Assembly (NCBI GenBank): GCA_031317595.1
Contig: JANCMB010000001.1
Span: forward strand, 1,234,971-1,298,970
From: Glutamicibacter sp. PS
GTDB taxonomy: Bacteria; Actinomycetota; Actinomycetes; Actinomycetales; Micrococcaceae
Length of the DNA stretch: 64,000 nt
Direction of reading: 5' to 3'
Under the pieces are notes generated by a model that worked only from the letters and a program-made list of their open reading frames with translations, made no database searches and was not told the DNA's origin. Position 1 is the first letter of the stretch. Each line of letters starts with the position of its first letter. Below are positions 45,455 to 57,689 of this stretch, in pieces. Made by a program: the position numbers and the translations under genes.

Positions 45455-45493
45455 CACAGCCCCCCTGCTCGATGAATTTTTCGTACCCGACGC

Positions 45494-46615
45494 TCAGGTT
45501 CTGGCCCGGCGTACGGAAAGTAGCTCCCGGATCCGGGAGTGAAAGTGCTCGGGTGTATATTTCTGGAGATACTCCTGCCGGGCGCGTGTGCCCATCTGAC
45601 GAAGTTGCTCGGTGGTGGCCCCGGCCAACAGGTCGGCGAGCGCCTGACTGTCGCCGGGAGGAAAGATCAAACCGGTCACCTCGTGGAGTACGATCTCGGC
45701 CGGTCCCCCACAGTCCGAGACGATCGCCGGGGTACCGTGACGGAAAGCCTCGATGGCCACAAGTCCAAAGCCCTCGATGCTGTCGGTGGGCAGGATGACT
45801 CCATCGGCAGCGGCGATCCATCGTTCCGGGTCAGGCACTTCTCCGATGACCTGCACGGTCTGAGGTTGCTGGACGAACTGTTCGACGAGCTGCGGAACCG
45901 ACACCTGGGCACCACTGGGTGGCGGTCCGCCGAGCACAAAAAGCGTGCCCGGGCAACCGGCCTGTTGCCAGGCGCGCAACAGTGTGCGGTGTCCCTTGTG
46001 ACCGTTCCAGCGACTGGCCACGACATAGTGTGGCGCTGGGCTATGCAGCATCTGAGCGGGCACCGTCAAGTTTTCGGTTGGGTGCGGCACGGCATTGGGC
46101 ACGACTTGTATGGCAGTCGACGGTAGCCCACTGAAGTGTGCGACGGTGTCGGAGATCGCGATCCGCTGGTCCGTTAGCCGAGCCAACGCACGCAGTACCG
46201 GGGCTTCGCGCGAGATCCATGGCTCCTGGATGTGCAGGGTGATCCGCCGAATCCGTGCCATTCGGGCCAGCGGTGCCAACAGCAAGCAGGCCGAGGTCAT
46301 CAAATACATCCGCTGCGGCGCGGCTTTATGCAGCCTCCACCAGGTCGGAACGGTCAGGCGCAGAAAACGCAGGACCCCCGACGGGTTCAGCCAGGCACGT
46401 CGTAAAATCGGTAGGTCGACATGGTGTACCGCCACACCGCGGCGCACGAGCTCTTTGAAGAGCAACTGCCGGCCGTCTTGGCGATCCACTGGGAGCCAGA
46501 CCTCCACCGTCCAGAGATCACCTAGGGCCTGCACCACCTCGAGAAGCATCCGATCGCTACCGTACAGCTCGTCCGAGGAGTGCACGATGAGCAGGCGTTC
46601 GTTCGTTACGCTCAT
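45494..46615 (-). CDS. Family 4 glycosyltransferase
   Basis: A 373-residue GT-B enzyme. The acceptor domain begins LLIVHSSDELYGSDRMLLEV, a start common in GT4 exopolysaccharide enzymes. Then RITLHIQEPWISREAP and a hydrophobic patch MTSACLLLAPLARMA follow. The donor domain shows YVVASRWNGHKGHRTLLRAW, LFVLGGPPPSG, GVILPTDSIEGFGLVAIEAF (the EX7E motif: E in SIEGFGLVAIEAF) and TPAIVSDCGGPAEIV. The sugar specificity is unknown. Its start overlaps the stop of the Wzx gene by 4 nt (ATGA), so it is translationally coupled. Confidence 0.9.
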   Translation of the reverse strand: MSVTNERLLIVHSSDELYGSDRMLLEVVQALGDLWTVEVWLPVDRQDGRQLLFKELVRRGVAVHHVDLPILRRAWLNPSGVLRFLRLTVPTWWRLHKAAPQRMYLMTSACLLLAPLARMARIRRITLHIQEPWISREAPVLRALARLTDQRIAISDTVAHFSGLPSTAIQVVPNAVPHPTENLTVPAQMLHSPAPHYVVASRWNGHKGHRTLLRAWQQAGCPGTLFVLGGPPPSGAQVSVPQLVEQFVQQPQTVQVIGEVPDPERWIAAADGVILPTDSIEGFGLVAIEAFRHGTPAIVSDCGGPAEIVLHEVTGLIFPPGDSQALADLLAGATTEQLRQMGTRARQEYLQKYTPEHFHSRIRELLSVRRART

Positions 46616-48078
46616 GGCCGGTCACCGGCCATCGCTGGGGTCGTGGCCTCGGCGCGCATCAAGGGCATGAGGATCAAGCCGCGGATGCACAGCCCACCGA
46701 CCAGCGCTCCCAGTGCGGCCGCCCAAGGCACCAAGCTCACCTCGCGTAGCACGAACGCCGCCACGGCCACCAGTCCTAGGGACAGTATGCTGTCGAGGGC
46801 TCGAATCAGGAATACGGCCCGTGCCCGATGTCGCACCGCCGCTAAGAGTCCGTAGGGGGTGGCCACGGCCACCACCATGGCATAGCCGAGCCACCCGAGT
46901 ACGGTCAGCGGTACCGGTTGCCGCCCGGTGATCAATTCTCCGGCCACCGGCAACAGAACCATCCCGAGCGCCCCGCACACCACGGCGGCAAGCAGCAGGT
47001 AACGCACCGCCCGGTCCGTGAAGGCCAACGCCGTTGCCAAGGACTGCTCTTGGCGGGCGGCCAGGCTGGCGAAGAGATAGGAACATACCCCGCTGACCAT
47101 AAGCATGGCTGGTGCCGCGTAAATTCGCGCGGCCTCTAAGGCACCCGCGGCCGCCAACGTCAGCGCACCGGTGACCAGCAGGCGTGCGCCGGTAAGCTGT
47201 CCGGGACGCAAAGCCTGGAGCGCCGCCCGCCAGATTCCGTAGCGCGCTACCGTCCCCCAAGCAATCGGGCGATGCACCCCGCGCCGCTCACTGCGCGGTA
47301 GCAGGTACCACCCAATGAGCATGCCGGCCAGCTGCCCCACCGTGACGGCACCCAGGATGAAGATCAGGCCGCGGTACCCCGCCGTGAGGAAACCGAGGGC
47401 CACAACCAACGTGACCGCGAGGACCAGAAGATCCATCCATATGATTCGGTGGAAGGCGAGAACGGCCATTAAATTGCGTCGGATGAGATCCTCGGCGATG
47501 TACGCGGCGGCCGCTGCGGCAAAGACGAGCGCTCCGCCGACACTCAGCGCCCCACCAAGCCAGCCGGTGATGAACGCCGCCACGACGATTGCGGTGGCCA
47601 GCATCGCAAACCACGATGCTAATCCGGCGCGGATCTCGGCCGCATGTCGGTCGAGCACGAGCAGCGAATCACCCACAAAACCGCTGGTGATCCCGGCGGC
47701 CAGTATGAGTGCGCCGTACAGGATCGAGAACAGTCCCAACGCCTCGATCCCCAGAGTATGTGCCGCCAGCAATGCCACCGCGAATCCGGCCGCCGATTGC
47801 GTGGCTTGAGCTCCGGCGGCCGAACTGACCGCGGCCAGGCCTCGGCTCAGTCGGCCGGTGCCGGAGGCGAAGGAGCCGACGACAGCTGGGGGGCTAGCCG
47901 TACTGGTGCGCGACTGGCTTGCCGCCGGCTCCGTCTGTGGGACCCGATCCACACCGGCGCCTGCTGGCGATCCGGCCAAGCCCATGGACCGGGAGAACGC
48001 ACGGCACGCGGCGGGTCGGCGTCGAGTCGGTTGACTCGATCCGCTGCGGCGCCCATGGCGCGACCATGTGTGCGACAT
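46612..48078 (-). CDS. Polysaccharide flippase (Wzx/MATE-like)
   Basis: A 488-residue membrane protein with about 12 hydrophobic segments after a ~95-residue Ser/Ala/Pro-rich N-terminal extension. Examples are GLFSILYGALILAAGITSGF, AMLATAIVVAAFITGWLGGA, LIFILGAVTVGQLAGMLIGW and AVVCGALGMVLLPVAGELIT. The pattern fits oligosaccharide flippases that turn lipid-linked repeat units to the outer face. The ATG at 48078 has GGGGGC 8 nt upstream. The long, low-complexity N-terminus is unusual, and an internal start (for example ATG 47985) is possible but lacks a ribosome site. It is followed by the coupled GT4 gene. Confidence 0.85.
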   Translation of the reverse strand: MSHTWSRHGRRSGSSQPTRRRPAACRAFSRSMGLAGSPAGAGVDRVPQTEPAASQSRTSTASPPAVVGSFASGTGRLSRGLAAVSSAAGAQATQSAAGFAVALLAAHTLGIEALGLFSILYGALILAAGITSGFVGDSLLVLDRHAAEIRAGLASWFAMLATAIVVAAFITGWLGGALSVGGALVFAAAAAAYIAEDLIRRNLMAVLAFHRIIWMDLLVLAVTLVVALGFLTAGYRGLIFILGAVTVGQLAGMLIGWYLLPRSERRGVHRPIAWGTVARYGIWRAALQALRPGQLTGARLLVTGALTLAAAGALEAARIYAAPAMLMVSGVCSYLFASLAARQEQSLATALAFTDRAVRYLLLAAVVCGALGMVLLPVAGELITGRQPVPLTVLGWLGYAMVVAVATPYGLLAAVRHRARAVFLIRALDSILSLGLVAVAAFVLREVSLVPWAAALGALVGGLCIRGLILMPLMRAEATTPAMAGDRP

Positions 48079-48101
48079 ATTCGACTGCCCCCAATGAATA
48101 T
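48077..48101 (-). promoter_or_regulatory. SD-in-loop hairpin overlapping the Wzx start codon
   Basis: Six-nt arms ATATTC (48077-48082 on plus) and GAATAT (48096-48101), 13-nt loop. In the mRNA the loop carries GGGGG, and the 3' arm GAATAT supplies the first two bases of the ATG at 48078. The geometry matches the sites at 38064, 35518 and 32005. Confidence 0.45.
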
Positions 48102-48212
48102 CGCGTTCCCACCTCGCACGTTAGGCCGTTGGTTGAGGGCGGGCACCAGTAGCCGCTACTCAATGGGTCAAGGAACTACCTAGATGGGCAAAGTGCGGGG
48201 CACGAGATGACA

Positions 48213-48252
48213 CAGCAAATTGCCCGGCAGAGGGCTGCCGGGTAATTTGCTG
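48213..48252 (-). terminator. Hairpin terminator after rmlCD
   Basis: CAGCAAATT-g-CCCGGCAG pairs with CTGCCGGG-t-AATTTGCTG around a 4-nt loop, 18 nt past the rmlCD stop. No long T-tract follows on the minus strand. It separates the dTDP-rhamnose operon from the Wzx operon. Confidence 0.65.
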
Positions 48253-48270
48253 ATCAGACACTTCCTGGGT

Positions 48271-51629
<3,359 letters not shown>

Positions 51630-51766
51630 CCTCTGTCCGATCGGCCAAGGCCCGCTAGCCGACTGGTATGCAATTTATCCGCGAACTAGCACAAGGTCGA
51701 GATTTGGGTGATAATACGAATAATCCCATTCAGGAGACATACCATCCACTTATTGCTGGAGAATCA

Positions 51767-52381
51767 GTGAAGAAATTCCTTGGTAAGGCCCTTGCGCTCG
51801 GCGCAGCGGCTGCCATTGCATTCGGTGGGGCAAATATCGCCCCCACCACCCCGGCGGCCGCAGCCACCGTATCGACCGCAGTAGTCGCCGCAAAGAAGCA
51901 GGCTCCGGTCACCATCAAGACCATTGGCAAGAAAACGGTTAAGGGTTCGGCCAAAGCAACCATCAAGCCCAGTTATTCCAAGGCTAAGAGCGTCAAGGTT
52001 AAGTCCGCGGTACTGACCGTCAAAAAGGGCAAGAAGACGGTCGCGAAAAACAAGAAGTCGGTCAAACTCGGCGCTGGCACCTACACGGTCACCACGACAG
52101 TCAAGTACACCGTCAAGGGCAAGAAGAGCACGGTAAGCAAGAAGCAGACCCTGAAGGTCATCAAGGCGAAATCGTCCTCGAAAAAGCGTTCAGTGAAAAT
52201 GAACGGTCAGGGATACTCCTGCCCAAAGGGCTATCCGGTCAAGGGCAACCGCACCGGCAGTAACAAGGAGTGGAAGTACCACGTTCCGGGCGGCCAGTAC
52301 TACAGCCGCACCAAGCCGGAAGAGTGCTTCAAAACCGAACGGGATGCCCAGAAAGCAGGCTACCGCGCTTCGAAGCGCTAA
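51767..52381 (+). CDS. Secreted Lys-rich protein with C-terminal sunset domain
   Basis: A 204-residue exported protein. The start is taken at GTG 51767 with GGAGA 5-6 nt upstream, because VKKFLGKALALGAAAAIAFG is a clear signal peptide; an ATG at 51668 would bury it. The mature part (about 45-145) is a Lys/Thr/Val-rich, probably Ig-like beta domain (VLTVKKGKKTVAKNKK, YTVTTTVKYTVKGKKSTVS). The last 45 residues read SCPKGYPVKGNRTGSNKEW, YHVPGGQYYSRTKPEECF and ERDAQKAGYRASKR. This is the small Cys/Gly pattern of the sunset domain seen in secreted actinobacterial and Bacillus proteins. The high positive charge suggests binding to anionic wall polymer. It stands alone after rmlA. Confidence 0.75.
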   Translation: MKKFLGKALALGAAAAIAFGGANIAPTTPAAAATVSTAVVAAKKQAPVTIKTIGKKTVKGSAKATIKPSYSKAKSVKVKSAVLTVKKGKKTVAKNKKSVKLGAGTYTVTTTVKYTVKGKKSTVSKKQTLKVIKAKSSSKKRSVKMNGQGYSCPKGYPVKGNRTGSNKEWKYHVPGGQYYSRTKPEECFKTERDAQKAGYRASKR

Positions 52382-52412
52382 TAGACCTCCCCCAAGACCA
52401 AGTAATAATATT

Positions 52413-52446
52413 TGGGGTCCGCCCGATCATGTGTCAGCGGACCCCA
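52413..52446. terminator. Hairpin between the sunset protein and the deaminase genes
   Basis: Perfect 10-nt arms TGGGGTCCGC (52413-52422) and GCGGACCCCA (52437-52446). Located in the convergent gap, 32 nt past one stop and 112 nt past the other. On the minus strand AAATATTATTAC follows, with little T-tract on either side. It probably serves both genes. Confidence 0.55.
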
Positions 52447-52557
52447 GATGCGACCATACAATCGGCTGAATACCAATGCTTAGAGCCCACCTCTGTCAGT
52501 CGAATCTTCGGCTTTCAAAATAAATTCACAAATTACTCGGGTGACGCAAAATTGATC

Positions 52558-54171
52558 TCATTTAATTAAATTTGATATCTCAGAGTCATTTTTCAGGAGT
52601 TCATCAACTCTCCGCTTAACTTGCTTTTCTCGCTTAAATGTCTGCCTAGATCCATGGTGAGGCGCAGATCGAAATTTGAGCTCAGATTTTGGTATCCAAG
52701 CGAAAACCCCATTAGGTTCTCTGAAGCGCGTGGATTCATCAAGTTCAAATACACGAGAAAAAATCCTGCGGGATGCACCTACAAATGGTTGAACCTTCAC
52801 TACGCCCGACTCATCCTTACCGAAACCGAGAGAGTCTTTATACATCTCCGGGGCAAGTGACTTAGGATATGGATCAACGTACACAATTCTAGTGATCCCC
52901 GAAGCTATAATAAGACGCATACACATATGGCATGGAAACGCAGTAACGTACATCGTGGCCCCTGTCGAGGAGACACCATTTCTGGCGCAATCAGTTATTG
53001 CCGACATTTCGGCATGAGTAACACGGCCAAACTCAATCAGTGATGCCGCCCGCGTTTTACTCAAAGGTCCGTTCTCAATTAAAGAGTCAACGTCATCCAA
53101 GCTAAGGGCTCGACACCCACAATGCCCCGCACCACATCCATCCGACGACATACGCAAATTTTCAATAACCTGCTGAACAACTTCTCTCAAAAGGTCATGA
53201 TTCGTGGCCCTATTGTTGTCGCGACCCAACTGGAAGTCGCGGGCATCAGGACTATCACCATTCCAATACTGACCTCCGCCCGCCTTGGGTACTTCATTCA
53301 CGCCGATAGCTATCACATCGCCATTTTCTCGCGCTATAACTGCGCCGACCTGCCGCCCAGAATCAGATGATCTGAGTGATGCAGCATACGCATAGAACAT
53401 ATTCTGCTCATCACGAGTTGGTGTCTCAAACGGCTTACCGAAAAGCAAGCCAATAGTTCTTTTGACCTCAGCTATGAGTCGGTGCCCCACTTCAATATAG
53501 AAATCCGCAAGTGAATTAGTATCTCTCACATTCTGTCCATATTTATTAGGAGACTTCTGATCACGTTCAAGCAATGCAGTTACATGAGGACCAAAGTCAC
53601 TTAGATTTGGGTCATGTCGTCGTAGCTTTGATTCCAGGACTACTGCACGATGTTCTTCCTTATCATTAACTCCTATGAGGGTGAAGCGTGAACCATATAC
53701 ATGACGAAGTAGATCGACCTCGGACGGATGCTTAAGGGTGTGAAGTATCCAGGCAAAACGAGGCTTCTCAGTATTTTCTCGTAAATTCTTACAGCCCTTT
53801 GAATCACTCAATTTCGAGCTTCCCGAACTAGTATTAGGATCGACCCTATCCCTTTTCTTCCCACGCCGGATGTGTCTAATTTCCCTTATCGCTACCGCTG
53901 CCACAGCGCTACCGTCACGCACGGCTTCCCGGAGTCGGTCACCAGCGTCCATCAACCGCTCAGACGAACTAGCTCCAGTCATCTTGCTAGCCTCGAGCAA
54001 ATTGCTGAGCCTTATAAACTTGGTTTCATAGCCAAAGTCCGCAAGCTCTTTCTTCATGCATTCACGGACGCGCTCGACATCAGCGCCAATCGGGGCAACG
54101 ATTCCGATGACGATATCCTGCTCGGAGGGCTCCTCCAATATGAATTGGCTTTTGTGATGTGACTCAGCCAT
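52558..54171 (-). CDS. Anti-phage dCTP/dCMP deaminase, AvcD type
   Basis: A 537-residue cytoplasmic protein. The N-terminal domain begins DIVIGIVAPIGADVERVREC (residues about 20-38), a P-loop-like strand/loop with no canonical GK[ST], then FGYETKFIRLSNLLE. The C-terminal half is a zinc cytidine/deoxycytidylate deaminase: SGRQVGAVIARENGDVIAIG, HAE with zinc-ligand His386 and catalytic Glu388, and PCHMC with zinc ligands Cys414 and Cys417 (TAFPCHMCMRLIIASGITRI). Length and order match the phage-defence deaminases (AvcD) that deplete dCTP/dCMP during infection. The ATG at 54171 follows AGGAGAGG; the frame is open 43 codons further. It lies next to insertion sequences in a low-GC stretch. Confidence 0.8.
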   Translation of the reverse strand: MAESHHKSQFILEEPSEQDIVIGIVAPIGADVERVRECMKKELADFGYETKFIRLSNLLEASKMTGASSSERLMDAGDRLREAVRDGSAVAAVAIREIRHIRRGKKRDRVDPNTSSGSSKLSDSKGCKNLRENTEKPRFAWILHTLKHPSEVDLLRHVYGSRFTLIGVNDKEEHRAVVLESKLRRHDPNLSDFGPHVTALLERDQKSPNKYGQNVRDTNSLADFYIEVGHRLIAEVKRTIGLLFGKPFETPTRDEQNMFYAYAASLRSSDSGRQVGAVIARENGDVIAIGVNEVPKAGGGQYWNGDSPDARDFQLGRDNNRATNHDLLREVVQQVIENLRMSSDGCGAGHCGCRALSLDDVDSLIENGPLSKTRAASLIEFGRVTHAEMSAITDCARNGVSSTGATMYVTAFPCHMCMRLIIASGITRIVYVDPYPKSLAPEMYKDSLGFGKDESGVVKVQPFVGASRRIFSRVFELDESTRFREPNGVFAWIPKSELKFRSAPHHGSRQTFKREKQVKRRVDELLKNDSEISNLIK

Positions 54172-55397
54172 TAGACCTCTCCTAGCACATGAAAATGGGA
54201 TGCAATCCCCGTTTCCGGGATTTTTCAAAGGTTCACCCACTGCGAAGCAGGTCAAATTTATAATCAGTAAGTCAGTAATATCATGAGCTGAGGACAGCAT
54301 TCAATACAGTGCCGCAAAGATACCTAGATTCGATGTCATATATTACTTGGCATATTGGAATCTTAGTCAACCACGGTTGCTGACCAGACAAAGGGATGGC
54401 CATTACTTGCTAAGTAAATAAGTAAAACCTTACCGGGTAACGTGCAATTCCAGGTCGCCGACCGACACTGAGGTCAGAAGGGAAAATGCTCGGGATATTG
54501 ACCGGCGAGAATAATTTCCTCGATCCTACAATTATCGAACCTTAAGCAACACGACCCCTTGTACTTCCTGCATGATACATCGCTTATTTACGGATCGCGC
54601 TTTAGTGGTATTGACAGAGGTGCAGATTATCTCTAGTTAGCCTATTTGAACGATTCCATGAATGACTTAGCTTCTTTGTCTACCCGAATCAGGAAGTGGT
54701 GGCGAGTTCTACGTTGAGACTTCTCCTGGTCGGTTCATTTACAAGACCGCGCAGATGCCAGGTCATCGCTTTGAGTTGTAGCATTATTCATCACTCATTT
54801 TATGTCACGTTTTGACGGACAAACCAGCAGAACGGACATGGCTAAGAACGTATTTCGATACCCAGCTACTCTAGGCAACCGTTCGTAATCACCGTCACTA
54901 ATCACCGGCCTCGCACTGGCTCATAGCACTTTTCGAAGGATACTGGATTGGACGCGTGATGATTCCTACTTATCCGAGATGCCTGAAATCAATCTAGCAT
55001 GATACACATTAAATCTACGTGGATGATTGGCCTGCTGTTTGGGATACCAGCCTGAGACAGGAAGTATGAAGTGACATCAACTGTAGCCCCACACGAACTT
55101 CAGAATGCAAAGTGCTACGGACTTTGAGGCAAACCCGCGCCGTTCATTGGCGTGCAATTCTTGGCACGTCGACAGTCTCGGAACACCTTCAGTCGGCCAA
55201 CAGATACAACTTGCATTCCGTACGATTTCTTGGAGTCGCTTACAGAAATTTCCATGTCTGAAACCGTGCCTAACACCTGCGTACGGGACTAGAGCTCGGT
55301 TCGTTCGTCCGAGACGCTAGGTTCCAAGGGGTAAAGCCTATTACAGATCCCTAGAATGTGGACGCTAGAAACTCAAGTTCGAGCCGGTCAGACTCTT
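54172..55397. other. 1.2-kb gene-free region upstream of the deaminase, leader and possible ncRNA
   Basis: No convincing gene on either strand; AT-rich. The deaminase leader contains a hairpin at 54205-54221 (ATCCCG-GAAA-CGGGGAT on the minus strand, a GNRA-type loop). A possible minus-strand -10 is TATAAA at 54262-54257. A plus-strand TTGACA (54611-54616) with TAGTTA 17 nt on (54634-54639) faces away from the deaminase and has no gene behind it. In the Vibrio AvcD system a small antitoxin RNA (AvcI) lies beside the gene, so this region is where an equivalent would be sought. Nothing here proves one. Confidence 0.4.
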
Positions 55398-56777
55398 TGT
55401 GTAAGACCCTAGTCACTGCGGGTATTCGGGGCTTCATAATACTCAGTTCATCTACGGTTCAATCCGCTCCGGGTAGGTCATCGCCAACTGCTTCAGGGCC
55501 TGCATCCAACCATTCGTGCCGGCCCCTTCAAGCAGACGGGAACCAGTTCCTGGGCGCGGGGTCCGACCCGTCTCATGAGCCCCCTTCAAACGCTCCCAGG
55601 CCCGCTTGTCCTCGAGACTACAGATCACCAGCCAGAGCATCTTCACCGCCGCCGCGTCCGAGGGGATATGGCCCCGGATCTTGGTGACCTTGCGCAACTG
55701 GTAGTTCATCGACTCAATCGCATTCGTCGTGTAAATGACCTTGCGCAGCTCGGGCCGAACTCCAGAAACGCGGTGAACCGCTCCCACGCGGTGCGCCACG
55801 TCGCCACCGCCGACGGATACTTTTCCCCAGCGCGCTGGCTTCGAAATCGTCGAGTGCTTGCCCGCTGATTCGATGCTCGGCGCCGTATAGATGCTCTTCA
55901 GCTGCTTGCTGACCGCCTGGCGGTCACTATGGGACACGAACCCGGTTCGCCGCCCTGGTCAGGTGCACCACGCAGGTCTGCACCGTCGCCCGCGCCGAGG
56001 TCGCCTCGATGGCTTCTTTAGAAACCGGTCAGCCCGTCACAGAAGGCGATCAGCACGTCCTTCACACCCCCCTGTTAGCCAGTTGGGCGCAGACTTGGGC
56101 CCAAAACTTCGCGCCTTCGTTCTCGGTGACCCAGATGCCTAGTTCGTGCTTGATGCCCTCCACAGTCACCCCCGATGGTCATATGGGCGGCCTTGTTGCG
56201 CACCTGATGCCTATCGCGGACCTTGATCACGATCGCATCTAGGTAGAGGATCGGGTAGAACTCCTCCAGCGGGCATTCCTGCCAGGCCGCGACCTCCTCG
56301 ATGACTTCGTCGGTGATCTTGCTGATGGTGTCGTGGGATAGTTGGGTGCCGATGGTGGTTTCCAGATGGTAGGCAATATCCCGCACCGTCATGCCTCCGG
56401 CGTCGAGGGAGATGATCATTTCATCCAGCCCTCCGGTTCGGCGTGAGCCCTTGGGCACCAGGGTCGGAGTGAAGGCCCCGGCCCGGTCCCTGGGGATCTC
56501 CAGGTCGATGTCCCCGGCCACCGTAGACACGGTCTTGGAGTAGGAGCCGTTGCGGGAGTCCGGAATGAACCGGCCTTGAGCCTCGCCCTGCTCGTAGCCC
56601 AGCTGGCTGCTCAGCTCGGCTTTCAGGCTGCGTTCTAGCACTGCCCGGTGATTTATTAGACGAATCCGTCTTTCCCGTCCAGCTGGATCTCGCCGCGATC
56701 GACATCCGGCCAAAGCTCGTCGAAGGCCCCGGATTCCCTTATGGGGTTGCCCGCAAGTAGTGGACACGTGTTCCAGC

Positions 56778-57689
56778 TCACGCGGCCAGCGTGAGCGCTT
56801 CTTCTTCCACGATCTGCAGCCCGCCCCTGAGAACCAGGGCCTGCTCGAACTCAACTGTCGGCACCATTCCTAGGCTCGTGTGCAGCCGACGCCGGTTATA
56901 GAACTCCTCGATCCACCGGCCCACCTCACGCTTGGCCTCCGCCCGACTCGCCCAGACCCGCCGGTCGTAGAACTCGGTCTTCAAAGTCGACCAGAACGAC
57001 TCGGCCATCGCGTTATCCCAACACACCCCGGTGCGTCCCACGGACTGCAACACACCTAACTCCCGGGACGCCTCCCAGAGCTGTGTCGAGGTGAACTGCG
57101 CGCCACGATCGGCGTGGAACACCACATCCGCCGGCAGATCGCCGCGCAGCGTGTGCGCCTTGTGTAGCGCCCGCTCCACCAGGTCCGTAGTCTGCACGTT
57201 GTCCATCGCCCAGCCCAGCACGCGCCGGGAACACCCGTCACGGACCGCACACAGATACAGCCACCCCTCCCGGGTACGTAGGTACGTGATATCGCTGATC
57301 CAGACCGCGTCCAACCGACCCTGGTCCCACTTCCGATGCACCCGATCCGGCAGGTGATGGGTATCCACCCCCGGGATCGTGGTCACCGGCCGGAACTTCC
57401 GTGGGCTGATCCCTTCAATCCCTTGCCGGCGCATCGACGCGGCCACGGTCTTGCGATCCACGCTCACACCCTCGCGACCCAGCTGTGCGGCCACCCTCGG
57501 TGCACCGTAGGTCCGGTAGGAATCGGTGAAGACCTCGGCGATTTTCTCATCGCGTTCGCGTTGTGCCACCGCCCGCGGGCTCGGCCCCAGCGCCTGACGC
57601 TCACACCAGGTGTAGTACCCGGAGGTCGAGACGTTTAACAGCCTGGCCATGCGCTTGATAGAGAAGTTTCCCTTCTCCGCGCGCATCAA
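56778..57689 (-). CDS. IS3-family transposase OrfB (DDE integrase)
   Basis: A 303-residue catalytic subunit. A HTH_21-like start (KGNFSIKRMARLLNVSTSGY) is followed by an rve integrase core with all three acidic residues: VWISDITYLRTREGWLYL, VVFHADRGAQFTSTQLW and AMAESFWSTLKTEFYDRRVW, then the C-terminal YNRRRLHTSLGMVPTVEFEQ. The start overlaps the orfA stop by 4 nt in the -1 frame. Upstream of its ATG the -1 frame is open (SPSERFEL), so the active OrfAB protein would be made by programmed -1 frameshifting, as usual in IS3 elements. Confidence 0.93.
   Translation of the reverse strand: MMRAEKGNFSIKRMARLLNVSTSGYYTWCERQALGPSPRAVAQRERDEKIAEVFTDSYRTYGAPRVAAQLGREGVSVDRKTVAASMRRQGIEGISPRKFRPVTTIPGVDTHHLPDRVHRKWDQGRLDAVWISDITYLRTREGWLYLCAVRDGCSRRVLGWAMDNVQTTDLVERALHKAHTLRGDLPADVVFHADRGAQFTSTQLWEASRELGVLQSVGRTGVCWDNAMAESFWSTLKTEFYDRRVWASRAEAKREVGRWIEEFYNRRRLHTSLGMVPTVEFEQALVLRGGLQIVEEEALTLAA

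Noticed and set aside
54611-54639. TTGACA-N17-TAGTTA as a definite promoter
   Set aside because: The -35 is perfect but the -10 matches poorly and no gene follows. Kept only as a hint in the gene-free region.
56075-56854. 259-codon minus-strand frame as a complete IS256 transposase
   Set aside because: Its first ~60 codons read through the IS3 end and flank in the wrong phase, and the C-terminal third is out of frame. It is one segment of a multiply broken gene.
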